NCBI GenBank assembly: GCA_963989385.1
Contig: OZ022505.1
Span: 57,725,737 to 57,789,736, forward strand
Length of the DNA stretch: 64,000 nucleotides
Direction of reading: 5' to 3'
Source of the DNA: Ctena decussata
Taxonomy: Eukaryota > Mollusca > Bivalvia > Lucinida > Lucinidae
Shown here in pieces: positions 32,883 through 44,146 of the stretch. Position 1 is the stretch's first letter. Every line of letters begins with the position of its first letter. The notes beneath the pieces were generated by a model, which did not search any database, was not told the DNA's origin, and saw nothing but the letters and a program-made list of their open reading frames with translations. The position numbers and the translations under genes are program-made.

Positions 32883-32965
32883 CCCCCCCCCCCTCCCCGC
32901 TATGCCATGTATGCTCTTGCTAACTGTTTTCAGAAAGTGATGAACAGACACAAATTAATCTTTTG

Positions 32966-33002
<37 letters not shown>
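32883..33002. repeat. C-run and (CA)n microsatellite
   Basis: A C-rich run lies at 32883-32899, and about 16 CA units at 32970-33002. Confidence 0.9.
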
Positions 33003-33004
<2 letters not shown>

Positions 33005-33219
33005 CACTCTGGTAGTGTTAAAAATCTTTTGCAAACCTTATTCAGATTAATTTATTTAAAGAATGCAAAGAACATGAAGAAGATAACTCAATGTGTTGAA
33101 GTTTATATTTTTAAAAGATTTTGAAAGGTTATATTGAAACAAAATTATGGTACGTACCAAACAAATGCAGTAATTGTCAGAATAAACATAAATTTGATCA
33201 CTTATGTTAAAAAATTAAC

Positions 33220-33284
33220 ATAAATTATTTTCTTTAATTGGACTAAATTGATTTTTCTGTCATAGGCAAACATTTTGCTTGCAG
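33220..33284 (+). pseudogene. Decayed relative of the signal-peptide first exons at 44.8 and 58.5 kb
   Basis: TTGGACTAAATTGATTTTT at 33238 parallels TGGATTAAATTGATATTT in the 58480 exon. Both end in TTGCAG followed by GTAAG. The start position reads ATA in place of ATG, and stops interrupt the frame. It is best seen as a dead exon copy. The similarity is short (about 65 bp), so the call is tentative. Confidence 0.4.
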
Positions 33285-33574
33285 GTAAGTTTAAATTAAA
33301 TGTGATTTATTATTTCTCTTCGTTTCATGTAAAACAATATTTTTCGACATAAATCAAATAGTTTAAAAAATAACGTGTGGAGAAGACGTTCGTTTTATGC
33401 TCAAGGTCATATCTTTTCTCGCAAAGAGGAGAAGAAGACATGACCAAATTCCAGTGTTGTGCAATGGCTAAAGTCAATGTATATGTATAGCCACCATCTT
33501 GCTCAAGAAAAGCTTGTGAAAACGCAAAGTAACATAATTGAACTCCAAGGAGGAATCCAGATGGCAAACAAAGT

Positions 33575-33660
33575 TGAGACAACATTGATTCAGCGTTGAT
33601 TCAACGTCATGACGTTGAATAAACGATGATTCAACGTTGTTTCAATTTTGTGTGCCTGCT
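33575..33660. mobile_element. Short palindrome around CAACGTCATGACGTTG
   Basis: GAGACAACATTGATTCAGCG ... GTTTCAATTTTGTGTGCCTGC, centred on the perfect palindrome CAACGTCATGACGTTG. It has the same design as two copies near 60.3 and 60.45 kb. Confidence 0.7.
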
Positions 33661-33708
33661 ATGAAATGAAATTGGTCGGTTGTGTAACAAACACAGCTCT
33701 GGCCCAGA

Positions 33709-33840
33709 GGTTATAAAACTTGAGTACATTCTCAAATTCAAAATAAAGCACACTGATTGGCTGCTTCCGAACTCATGCTCGGAAGTAGCCAATCAGTGTG
33801 CTTTATTTTGAGTTTGAGATAATTCTCAAGTTTTATAACC
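33709..33840. mobile_element. 132 bp near-perfect hairpin MITE, copy 1
   Basis: GGTTATAAAACTTGAG, AAAATAAAGCACACTGATTG and GCTNCTTCCGA fold back on GGAAGYAGC, CAATCAGTGTGCTTTATTTT and CTCAAGTTTTATAACC. It contains CCAAT/ATTGG in both arms. The second copy is at 50651-50783, with flanks also partly alike, so the real element may be slightly longer. Confidence 0.85.
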
Positions 33841-34029
33841 TCGAATCCTGTTTGCTTGAGACTGATGCTTTCATGTTTGGCTAGTGAATACATATGAGCC
33901 AAAATTGATCAAAGGATATAATTTTCAGGCTATCAGCATAAAGATTTCTCAGAACCCTTACATGTTGGATATGATCCTTCTCAAGTCGCATATGTAGTAG
34001 GGTAGAGTTTCTTATGGCGTGACCGATTG

Positions 34030-34145
34030 CTTCTAAGTATGTTTTTTCCGCCACTTTTACAAAGGGGAACAACTTTCGTGACTTCCTATTTTCTAGCTCT
34101 TTCAAAATGGAGTCTACTTAGAAAAGAAAGAGAAAGAATTCTTCC
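34030..34145. mobile_element. Partial GGAGCAAATTC-family MITE
   Basis: Only the left arm remains: CGCCACTTTTACAAAGGGGA, TTCGTGACTTCCTATTTTC, GGAGTCTACTTAGAAAAG. The hairpin centre is lost. Confidence 0.5.
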
Positions 34146-34812
34146 ACGTAAAAGTTTAGCTCCTGCCGCCTCCCCCAACACACACAGACCCCGTCCCACC
34201 CCCCCCCCTCCCCGCACACACACGCACATTGAAAATGGATGCAAAATGAAAATAAAAATGTTGTTTTCCCTAATTGCTAAAGTCTTGCTTGAACTGAGAG
34301 AAGTCGTGGGTTGGTAGGTATACCAGAGACTAAATCAATGGGGAGGATCGGCATGACTTTTTTAAACGTTTGTATATAGAGACTTTCGCAGCTTGAGAAA
34401 TTCCTGAAATGAATGCGTAGACTCGGGTGCCACAAACATGAGTGCCATACGTAGACCTCAAATTGACCTCGGTTTACAGTAGGCGGAGAAAGCTTAACCA
34501 ACAATCAATTTGCACCGAGTAAACCGCTCTTGCGAGGAACGCGTCGAAATTGTTTTGAGTTACGTTTTGTTTGTTCTTTATATTGTTGAATGTCTGTAAA
34601 GGATATGACTTCGTGTCATCTTGTCTCATAATCATGATCGAGATACCGGTATTGTGAGTGTGTGACAGAGCCAAGCCGACCTGAATGCACCCGGATTATC
34701 AAAGTATGATAAACACATAATCATTTGTTAAAAGTTACAATATCCATTGTTTTATCTTATTCTCTGAGACCAAAAATAGCACACTGAAGAGACAAATAAC
34801 ATATCATGAAGT

Positions 34813-35046
34813 GAGCCGCGACGCGAGAAAACCAACAAAGTGGTTGTGCGTCCAGCGCACTCAGATCAGCCTGGGCATCCGCCCAGTCTGATCAGAGTCT
34901 TCGCCGTCCGCATGAAGGTAGCTAAGACCTTTAGCTACCCTTTAAGCGCTTAGGGAAGACTCTGCTCAGACTAGGCGGCTGCCGAGGCTGGTCTGAGTCT
35001 GCGCTGGGCGCACAACCACTTTGTTGGTTTTCTCGCGTCGCGGCTC
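34813..35046. mobile_element. MITE-1 copy 3
   Basis: GAGCCGCGACGCGAGAAAAC ... CTCGCGTCGCGGCTC. The flanks AAGT and AAAT differ at one base. Confidence 0.9.
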
Positions 35047-35349
35047 AAATAAACTTTTGAACTGTCTCGCAAAAAGGTGTCATGGTATTTGCAAACTGCA
35101 AGGACCCTGACAGATAAGCCTGCTAATCCGGGAAATATGATTAGAGTAAAGTCCTTGATAGCACTAAACTATCTACAGGTCAAAAGCTTAGAACCCAAAC
35201 TCCAATCTGAGTCCTGGCTGTTGAAATAGGCACGAAAATATTTTTTACGCTGCAGGGGTTTGCACCAGACTCTAATAACTGCAAGCTGTAAAGACCTCTT
35301 TTTTTTCATAAATAAATAAATCAATAAATGAAAGTACAAATGACTGATT

Positions 35350-35490
35350 GTCAACGGCGTTTTGAGACAGTATTCCAGTCTGTATCGAGCCGTCCTCCAG
35401 ACATGAGAGAAAGTATGTAAACCGCTCCAACCCGCACCTACTGCAAGCACAGTGTGCCCATGTCATACTTTAATAGGAAACGCCGTTATT
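35350..35490 (-). mobile_element. Partial SINE-like retroposon, (AACC)n family, copy c
   Basis: GGCGTTTTGAGACAGTATTC and CCCGCACCTACTGCAAGCAC mark the 3' two thirds. The 5' CCAGTGCCGG part is missing. Confidence 0.75.
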
Positions 35491-35554
35491 TTATCTATTT
35501 AGGTGAATGGATATTCTTTCAGGGACAGCAACTATGCATTTTATTTTTTATTTT

Positions 35555-35725
35555 TGTTCCCTTCGTGATGGCTAGCTCTTGCAGGAAAAGATTTGCTTCC
35601 CTAGGAGCAAATTCTATTCTTTAAAAGTAGACCTCATTTTTGAAGGACTTTTTCGTCCAGAGAACCAAATATAAAGTCACAAAAGCTGTTCTCGTTTGTA
35701 AAAGTAGCGAGAAAACAGGAAGGTG
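35555..35725. mobile_element. GGAGCAAATTC-family MITE
   Basis: GAAAAGATTTGCTTCC / GGAGCAAATTCTATTC hairpin followed by AAAAGTAGACC and CAAATATAAAGTCACAAAAG. Confidence 0.65.
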
Positions 35726-35900
35726 TTCCCGACACAGTTTGTAGCCATGCTATTTGTCATGTTCGTTTCCACGGTATACTGACTTTTCTTTGTACTTGCG
35801 TTCATATTCACCACAATCAAAATACGGAATAAATTGTATGAAAAGATGAAAAATATATTGACATACGATTATACGCGAGGATGTCAAAAGTTTAGAGCGT

Positions 35901-36028
35901 TTTTTTTTTTTTTTTTGTTTTTTTTTTTGTCTCCCGCCTTTTCGAAGAAAAGCGAGGGGACATGGTATTCGGCTTTCCGTGGTTCCGAGGTCCCCCCCCC
36001 CCCCCCACACACACACTCACACACACCC
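35901..36028. repeat. Low-complexity T-run, C-run and CA stretch
   Basis: Long T-runs at about 35901-35928, C-run near 35991-36006, then CACACACACTCACACACACC. Confidence 0.9.
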
Positions 36029-36069
36029 CACCTTAACAGTAGGTACCTTGTATACGGAAATCTTCCTAC

Positions 36070-37000
36070 CGCTTTTCATGAATCATTCTGAAACTTTGCA
36101 GGCTTCGTTTTCATGGTCTGTAGCTTTGCATGTGCATGCGCTTTAGGGGTTATCGTCAAATAATTTTTACAGGAGATGAACTAAATAAGCCCCTGCTTCC
36201 GTTCAGATCCTTTTGCTATAGTATACTATTGTTTACTATTTGTAACCTGTACATCACCTGTATAAAATTGAAATAAAATATGTTTACACTAAAATAATTT
36301 TCACCACTTTTTTTCGCTTTGCGAAGTTAGTCATTTTTCAGCATCAGAAGACCTTTAGAGTACATACCTTGTGTGCGCAACTCCTCCTTCAGTGTTTCAT
36401 GAATCATTCTGAAACTTTGCAGGCACCTTTTTCATGGTCTGTAAATGTGCATGTGTTTTAAAGCTTATCGTCAAATAATATTTTACTACTTTTTTGCTTT
36501 GCGAACTCAGTCATTTTTCAGCATCATAAAACCGTTTAAGTACATAGTAATTACATGTACCTTGTGTGCGCAAATCCTCCTACAGTTTTTCATGAATCAT
36601 TCTGAAACTTTGCAGGCATCTTTCTCATGGTCTGTAGACATGCATATGCCTCAGGGGTTATGGTAGGTTAATATTTTACCACTATTTTTACTATTTGAAC
36701 TTAGTCATTTTGTCACATCAGAAGACCTATTGACAGTATATACCTAGTGTGCACAGCTGCCTCTACAGTTTTGCATAAAGCATTTTGAAACTTTGCAGGC
36801 TTCTTCTTCATTGTCTTTAGATGTGCATGTGACTTTAAGATTACAGTCTGATAATTTTTGTGATTTTTTTCATGTTTTGAACTTAGGCCAAATTATTAAC
36901 ACAATGTATAGACTGTGGACAATTTGAGTGTGCAGCTCCTCGTGGGATTTTGAACCAATCATTCTGAAACTGTGCAGGCGTTTTTTAACATGGTATGAGA
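36070..37000. repeat. ~195 bp tandem repeat, about five copies
   Basis: TTTCATGAATCATTCTGAAA, CTTTGCAGGC, TCATGGTCTGTA and TTTTTCAGCATCA recur at about 36080, 36400, 36590, 36780 and 36950, with growing divergence to the right. It is probably the core of a tandem-repeat non-autonomous element. A terminal-looking GGCGGGGGATATAAATTCAT lies at 37728, matching the end of the 60.8-62.3 kb element. Confidence 0.75.
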
Positions 37001-37181
37001 GCTTGCATGTGGTTTTTGTAGAATATACAAGTCATATAGGCTTTTTCTTACTTTTCATGGATTTCGAACTTAGCCATATTTCTAGTTCAAATGTATAGTC
37101 AAATTGCATTTACACTGGATACTTCATGTGTGTACGTCCTCATATTGTTTTGGACATTGTGCATTTTGGGATTGTGCATCC

Positions 37182-37707
37182 TGTCACACTATCGAGCCAT
37201 CTTTATTGATAAGTCAAGTGATCGTATAGTTTTCTAAGTTTATTAAAGTTTAACATTTCCGCAACTACTAACTACCCAGGTTCATAATAAATCAAATTCA
37301 TTGTTTCTTCTTTATTATTTCATAGTTACACCTTAACCTTAAACCCAATAAAAAGCCAATATCCTAATCCCAAAATCTCCCGAGCGCGATGCGCTTCTGT
37401 TTTATATAATGAAAGGTCATGCACTTTATTATCATAAAGTTCGAAGAGCAATTTCCATGGTGATATTGCTTACGTATTTCATACTACCTCTATGCCTAAC
37501 GTGTTATTACCAAATAAGTTCACGGCATATACCTGAATCGCTATTTCTTGGAAATTGTACATGCGCTTGCTCAAATTACAGTCATGAATCATCGACCCAT
37601 TTAGGCTACTTGAAATTACGCAGGTTTTCTGAGACACACCTAGTGCAAAGAGTTCTTAGTCCTAATAAAAATTGCTGAAAATCTAATTGTAAGTGCACTC
37701 TGTGACA
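37182..37707. mobile_element. Solo LTR, copy 1
   Basis: It begins TGTCACAC and ends TGTGACA, with a 4 bp duplication ATCC on both sides (37178-37181, 37708-37711). It is 526 bp. Inside are a TTATATAA box (about 37402) and CCTAATAAAAATTGC (AATAAA signal) near the right end. The copy at 57419-57932 is closely similar but has its own flanking duplication. No internal gag/pol is present, so it is a recombined solo LTR. The family is not identified. Confidence 0.85.
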
Positions 37708-37906
37708 ATCCTCCTTTCTTTCTATAAGAGGCGGGGGATATAAATTCATCGAATTTGCTTGTTAAAATTACATTTGAATAGTACATCAATGTCTTAGGTA
37801 CTACTGATTCCATGTAGGATCATATTGCTGGCTTCACTTGTCTTCGCCCCTCCCCCCCGTCCCCCTCCCCCCCCCCCCCCCACACACACCCTAGTGAGTT
37901 GTCAAA

Positions 37907-38253
37907 ATGGACAAAACTGAGTATAAACCAGTGATGAAGTTTCTAGTCCAGGACGGTCGACCTGCCAAACAGTTTGAAGGCTACAAACTCCTCCCTCACC
38001 AATCCTATTCTCCAGACCTAGCCCCGAGCGACCAACCTCTTTCCCAGCCTGACGGAGATCTGAGGATCTGAGGATGAGCTGAGTGCTGCTGTGGAAGTCT
38101 GGTTAAGGGATTAAAATCATGACTTTTACCGATCGGGTATTAATGACTGTCAAATTAAATGGAAAAAAAGTGAAGTCGGAAAGGGATTATGTTGAAAAAT
38201 AAAGCAGTATTACTCTTTCTGTGTGAGGCTCAAAACGTTTTGATATCCCCTCG
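37907..38253 (+). pseudogene. Internally deleted mariner-like transposase
   Basis: The ATG at 37907 opens MDKTEYKPVMKFLVQDGRPA, like the start of mariner transposases. It jumps at once to GYKLLPHQSYSPDLAPSD, the C-terminal block with the last catalytic Asp of the D,D34D triad. Then frameshifted and stop-interrupted ELSAAVEVW, DFYRSGIN and IKWKK follow. The central catalytic part, with the first two Asp residues, is gone. The right end CAAAACGTTTTGATATCCCC, TCG and then TA (38254-38255) looks like a mariner TIR with its TA target. The left TIR is not visible next to the C-run. Confidence 0.8.
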
Positions 38254-38259
38254 TAAGTA

Positions 38260-38735
38260 TAAATTTGAAATCTGACACCAGCTGAATAAGATTCAGAATA
38301 CTTACAAATTTAATAATTTTGGACATAACATATAAAGTACCAAGTGCAAATTACATGTACGTGATCAAGAATGGGTTTAAACAGTAATTGTCTAGACCAG
38401 ACATTCCACATTGTGCTAGGAAAGTCCAAATGAACGTAAATCATGCTTGTCAAGTCAAAATGCACTCTTGAATAACGCCCTTATAATTGGTTCAAATCAA
38501 AATTCCTTATTAAGTTGTTCATGTAGATGACAGAACCTGTGAGAGGCCATTAAAAGTTAACTATCTACAAATGCATGCATTTGGAATTATGCATAAAACC
38601 TGAATGGTCAATGTAGGGGCCTACAGCAAAACAATGGTAAGTTTTTGGAGCAGACAGAGTAGATCCACATCACAGTGCATCAAATAGGGTCGGTATTGTT
38701 TGCAATTTCAGCCAACAGACATTATTATTAGCTTA
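38260..38735. other. No recognisable feature
   Basis: AT-rich sequence without repeats or frames that I can name. Confidence 0.35.
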
Positions 38736-39746
38736 TAGTTTGTCCGGGATCTATCGTCCGTCCATCCGTCGTCGTCCGTCGTCCGCATTTTCAAACATCT
38801 TCTCCTCTGAAACCACTGTGCCGATTGAAATCAGATTTCATATGGAGATTCAGTGGGATTGGATAACGAAAGTTTGTTCGTGGGGTCTGGGTCACATGAC
38901 TATCTCCATATATGGTAAAACACTTCAAACATTTTCTTCACCAGAACCAAAGGCTGACTGATCTTTTTGCTAGGCATGTAGCATTGGGGACTCGGACACA
39001 TAATAATTCGTACAAATCATAACCGTGCCTTGACCATAACCTGATTTATAGCAAGGCCAATTTTGGTGCATTACGCTTTTATATGGGAGAATGCTCAAAA
39101 AGTGGATTTCTCTGAAAACTATTTCAATGTAAGGAATCATATTTGGTATATATGGTTAACTGAATAAGCAAATGAAGATACTATGTTGCTGAAGGTCAAA
39201 GTCATTCTTTGACTTCATTGTTTGACCCTTGTTCAAGGTCACTGAGATTCTGTCGCCTGTGAACATTTTCAAACATCTTCTCCTCTGAATCCACTGGGCT
39301 AATTGCATCTGGAGCTTTACTTGGACAAAGGAACCAAAGTTTCTTAAGATGGTCTTGGTCACATGACCAAGATGGCGGCCATGCCCATATATAGTAAAAT
39401 AATTTCAAAGTTTTCTTCAGAACCAAGCGCCCAATGACCTTGTGGCTTGGCTTGTAGCTTACGGGACTCGGGCCCATCATCATTTGTACGCTGTGCCCGT
39501 GCACTGACCGTTACCTAATTTATGGCCAGGTCAATTTGGTGCGTTATGCTTTTATATGGCAAAATGCTTAAATAGTGGATTTCTCAGAAACAATTTAAGT
39601 CTAAGGTATAATATTTGGTGTATATGGTTAGCTAAATGAGCAAATGAAGACATTATGTTGATAAAGGTAACCTTTCTTCAAGGTCATTGAGATTTGTCGC
39701 CCGTAAACATTTTCAAACATCCTCTCTGAAGCCGCCGGGTCGATTG
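38736..39746. repeat. ~460 bp tandem array, left part
   Basis: AACATYTTCTCCTCTGAA, GACTCGGNCACATAAT-like and GGCCAATTTGGTGCATTACG-like blocks recur at about 38787, 39267 and 39708 (spacing ~480 and ~440). The left edge has CGTCCGTC repeats. The third unit breaks off at 39746 and resumes after 44147. The array is therefore interrupted by the 4.4 kb of nested insertions between. Confidence 0.75.
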
Positions 39747-39815
39747 AAGCCTAGCGGTTGTGTGTTGGCTTTGTGATCTTGGGGTCGCCAGATCGATCCC
39801 CGGTCGGGGCGCTCG
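39747..39815 (+). mobile_element. tRNA-like SINE head
   Basis: GCCTAGCGGTTGTGTGTTGG (box A-like) and AGATCGATCCCCGG (box B) are spaced as in tRNA genes. It is closely similar to the tRNA-like ends of the palindrome at 40053-40624. It lacks a convincing acceptor stem. The part up to about 39940 may be the SINE body. Confidence 0.55.
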
Positions 39816-40052
39816 ACAACATTTTCTATACTGTTTTTTTCACCTCCTTCTACGGTGGTGCCGTGATCAGGATGGTTAGCTTTGGAGCCCAAGGTCAAAC
39901 AAAGGCTGCGGAGTCAAAAAGAACCTGGATTATAATTATTTCATTTCTTTAACATTTGATACAAATGCTCTTTGGTAGAATGGAGTAGTGTAGCAGTACG
40001 GTCAATTAGTGATGTGCAAATATGGTTATAGATATAGAGTTTATAGCTGACC

Positions 40053-40624
40053 AGTCTAACTGGTCCGGACCTTTCAGCCTAGTGGTTGTGTGCTCGCTTT
40101 ATAATCTTTGGGTCGTGAGATCGATCCCCGGTTTCTTTACTGATTTTTCTCCTCCTACACCACAGGGTATAATCGATTCCGCTAATTTTTGCTTCCTGCA
40201 GAGACTGTCCGTCATATTTGGCTTCCGCCGAGACTGTCCGCGAACTCTTGCTTCCTGCGGAGACTACTGTCCGCGTGATCCTGCTTCCTGCCGAGACTGT
40301 CCGCGTGACTCTGCTTCCTGCCGAGGCTCTCGGCAGGAAGCAGAATCACGCGGACAGTCTCTGCAGGAAGCCATTTATCATGTACAGAAGTCTCGGCAGA
40401 AAGCAAGAGATCGCGGACAGTCTCGGCGGAAGCCAAATATGACGTACAGTCTCTGCAGGAAGCGAAAATTAGCGGAATCGATTATACCCTGTGACACTGT
40501 AGGCGGAGAAAAATCACTAAAGAAAATTTCGTCGAAATCCCCAACCGGGGATCGATCTCACGACACCAAGATTATATAACGCGAGCACACAGACACTAGG
40601 CCAAAAGGTCCAGACCAGTTAGAC
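40053..40624. mobile_element. 572 bp palindrome with a tRNA-like promoter in each arm
   Basis: AGTCTAACTGGTCCGGACCT at the left pairs with the right end, which reads AGTCTAACTGGTCTGGACCT as reverse complement. Each arm carries CCTAGTGGTTGTGTGCTCGC with AGATCGATCCCCGG (or its complement), i.e. box A- and box B-like sequences pointing inward. Next come TATAATCGATT and four or five GCTTCCTGCNGAGACTGTCC repeats. The symmetry centre is near 40328. The long open frame across it is a by-product of the palindrome. Confidence 0.85.
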
Positions 40625-41179
40625 TGGGGTTAGTAACAAGTACATTTCGTTAGTTGTCTGTTAGCGAAGGCTTTACGAAGAGAATAACGAACGGTTAACG
40701 AAGACATAACGAAACCGACATGTCATTAACAAGAAGCTTTCGTTATCCCTTCGTTAGTAGTTGCTTCGCTAGTTAAGTAACGAAGACGCTGTGTAAATAA
40801 ATAGCCGTGTAGAAGCAGCGTAAATGAATATCTTAAACATTCAAACGTATTTTTCCGATAGCTCATAGCTGCTATCCTGAAAAAAACAAAATGGCTAAAA
40901 TAAGCAAAGACTCCCTAAATACTCTCAGGAAGAGTTAGAGAAATTTTAAGCAATTTTATGGACATTTGAAACACGGCATGTGTACAGGTGGTCATTTTAA
41001 TGACTTCGCCATTTCTCATGTTCCCTGAAAAAATATTGGACCGGTTCTTCAGTTCTCTGAAAACCCCGGACAGGGCCCCATGATATCGGAGTCGTCAAAT
41101 TAATTACCGCGTTTGAATTTTTAAATGGGTCAGTTTACGTCCATAATACCATCTGGATGTATGGCGGCCCGTTTGGGGT

Positions 41180-43115
41180 TTTTACCCATGTAATGCAGAT
41201 ATCTTTATTTCAAATACAGATATCTCTGTCAAGAAAAACATATATCTGTAATTTTTGGAATTAAAGATACCTCTAATTGAAATGCAGATGTTTGTTATAG
41301 AAATAAAGGTTTCTCTTATTAAAATGCAGATATCTATATTGCATATACAGATATCTATTTTTATCACAATATAGATAACTGCATTTCAGTTGAAGATATC
41401 TGCATTTCACATACAGATATTTCTAATCAAGCTGAAATTCAGATATCTGCATTTAAATACAAATATTTATAATTAAAATGCAAATATCTGTATATGAAAG
41501 TGAGATATCTGAATTTCTTATTTTAATACATATATCTGCATTTCAAAAAACAGATATCTGCATTTCAATTACAGGTATCTGTATGTGTGGTTGAAATAGA
41601 TATATATCTCTATTCCATGCATTTTTGGAACACTGATGCCTCCGTCGCCGACTTTTACATACGCACCGTTCACCGTGTGGTTTATACAAGTTTTTGTTTG
41701 CCGTATACTAATCCAATTACTCAGTAATATTAAGTGAACCAGTATTTGTACAGAGCCCTGTCGGTACATTCTGCCATACACCTTTATCAGTCATTCTAGG
41801 CATATATACATTTTAGTCTCTCGTTTGCAGAATGAAAGCCCACCAGTGATTCGATTACCGAATGTAGGGTTGTTTAATCTGCGCATGGGTACTTGATATA
41901 AGATAACTCGTATCTACATCGGATAAGATATCTTATACATTACATAAGATATCTTATTTAACATATAAGATATCGTATGATTAATATCTTATATCGGATA
42001 TAAGATATCTGTTTTGATAAATAAGATATATCGGTTATAAGGATTCCAAAAAAGGGATATAAGATATCTAGTATAATATATATCTTGATTAACAGTCAGA
42101 TACCGATAATTATACAAATAGATATCCTTATAAAGGAATTAAGATATTATCTTATTTAAGGGGTTGAGGTGGCTCGTTGTGGGACGCCTGCGTCCGCGAG
42201 CTGATAATACGTAGGCACTGCTTACCTGATGTCTGCAGCTACTGTGTCTCGCGGAATGCATCAGTAAGTGTGGCTAGGAAAGGGCTGTTCATTGCCTACT
42301 GAGACATGCTCATCACATTTTTTTCTTTCTTTTTGGGGTTTAGCGACACTGAAGAAGTGAAATTTAGAAACGCGCGTCTGTCGCACTAAATTTTGTGTAG
42401 TTACGTTTATATTATTAAGGAATAAAGATATCAAATATGTTAAATAAGATATCTGATATGTTAAATAAGATCTTTTATATATAAAAATTTAAAAGGTATC
42501 TTATTCTTGTTTAGAAACATCTAATATATCAAATTCGATATCTTATATGACATATCACTGTGACATATTAGTGTTTTCTTTACGATATAAGATATCTGGT
42601 ATGGAATCTTATTTCTCAAAGCGGACACAGTAAAGCCATATATGTTATATATGTTAAATAAGTTGTCTAATGCAATTTATATCAAATTTAGGGTAGATAT
42701 CTTATAAAGTATATAAAATATCTTTTCTACTATGTAAGATATCTAATATACTTTGTACATATCTTATTTCACATGTCAGATATCTAATTTAGTATAAAGG
42801 ATAGCTTATATGTTATATCAGATATTTTATATTCTTGGATCAAACAAATATTTATTGTATTTTATCAGATATCTTTTAAATTATATAAGTACCTGATACA
42901 ACATATCTGATAACTCTTAAGTATATAAGATATATTATTTTACATTTAAGATATATTATGTATTGAATTAAATAAGATTTTTATATAATATATGAGATAT
43001 CTGAGATGCTATATTAGATATCAAAGATATATTAGATATCTTATATGTCATACAAGGTATCTAAAACTTAAGAAATAAGATATCTTAAATAGTATATAAG
43101 ATATCTTTTTAATAA
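41180..43115. repeat. GATATC-rich AT low-complexity zone
   Basis: Dozens of short palindromes occur: CAGATATCTGCATTTC-like from 41180 to 41620 and ATAAGATATCTTAT-like from 41900 to 43115. They are irregularly spaced at about 20-40 bp. No fixed period was found by eye, so it is not a classical satellite. It is broken at 42163-42420 by unrelated sequence. Confidence 0.85.
42163..42420. mobile_element. Insertion related to the centre of the 11.4-13.5 kb foldback
   Basis: GACACTGAAGAAGTGAAATT, then GCGCGTCTGTCGCACTAAAT and GTTACGTTTATATT, parallels 12480-12550. The left part GGTGGCTCGTTGTGGGACG is unmatched. It interrupts the GATATC-rich zone. Confidence 0.55.
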
Positions 43116-43348
43116 AATAAATAGAAAAGGGCTTGCCAAACATTTCCATGTCCTTGTATGCTCTTAGTATCAGTTATAAAACACATACTGGGAGGACAGG
43201 GAGGACTCTAGAAGTTTACAAATGCCGAACACTAACTTGGAAATTTACTCTGACCTTGTCGTTTTTTTTCGAACGCTCTACTTAGCTTACCATACAAACA
43301 GGATTGAAACAAAAATATGGGATACATGCGCAATATAAAGGCAAATAA

Positions 43349-43391
<43 letters not shown>
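43349..43391. repeat. (GA)n microsatellite
   Basis: About 20 GA units followed by three GTTCA units. Confidence 0.95.
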
Positions 43392-43394
<3 letters not shown>

Positions 43395-44146
43395 TTCGGT
43401 TCAGTTCAGTTCAGTTCTCCTAACGACGTTTCCCATGTGGCTCAGCGGTACGTAACCATAGTTACACACACTTGGCGCCGTGTGTCCGTCCATATAGAGA
43501 GAGAAAAAAAGAAGGAAAGAACCCCTTTCGCCGTGACCTCTGACGTCATGAGAAAAATAAGTGCCATATGTTAAACAGTTAATTATATCTCCTATCGATT
43601 GCACTTTCGATTTGTCTTACAAAGTACATGTAGTTAAGTCATAATTCAGGGTCAAGTGATCAACCCCATCCCCTTTTTCAGCGATTGTCTTAAATCCTTT
43701 TGCTATCGAAAGGGTAGAGCTACAGAATGCTAATACATGTAACAGTGCCTCAGGGAGTATTTAAACGAATTCGCAAGAAATTTCTGCAAAGTTGAAGTAA
43801 AATAAAAAGGTTTCTATTTCTATTTCTTATAACAAGTCACTTGCCTAAGCCTTTCAAGCCTCAAACTAGGATGAAAATGACGAGCTCAGCAGCAATTTGC
43901 TTAACGAAGGCTTAACGACGACCCAGGGTCGTCGTTAAATTTTGTTGTCTTTACGAAAATTCGTTACCTCTTCGTTATTAACGAGGGTTACTTGTTAATC
44001 AAATATTTGCTAACGAGGGCTTAACGAAGACTTAACGAACAAGTTTTGGCTAACGAACTTTCTTGTTACTAGCCCCAGGTCAGTTATACACCCTTTATAC
44101 CTGTGTACATATTTGCACATCGCTAATTGACCGTACTACTACAATG

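Noticed and set aside
40022..40579. 185-codon open frame with R-Q-E-A-x-S/R-G-Q repeats
   Set aside because: It spans the palindrome. The opposite strand carries a similar repeat-coded frame, and the repeats are the GCTTCCTGC/GCAGGAAGC units. No domain or codon bias supports a protein.
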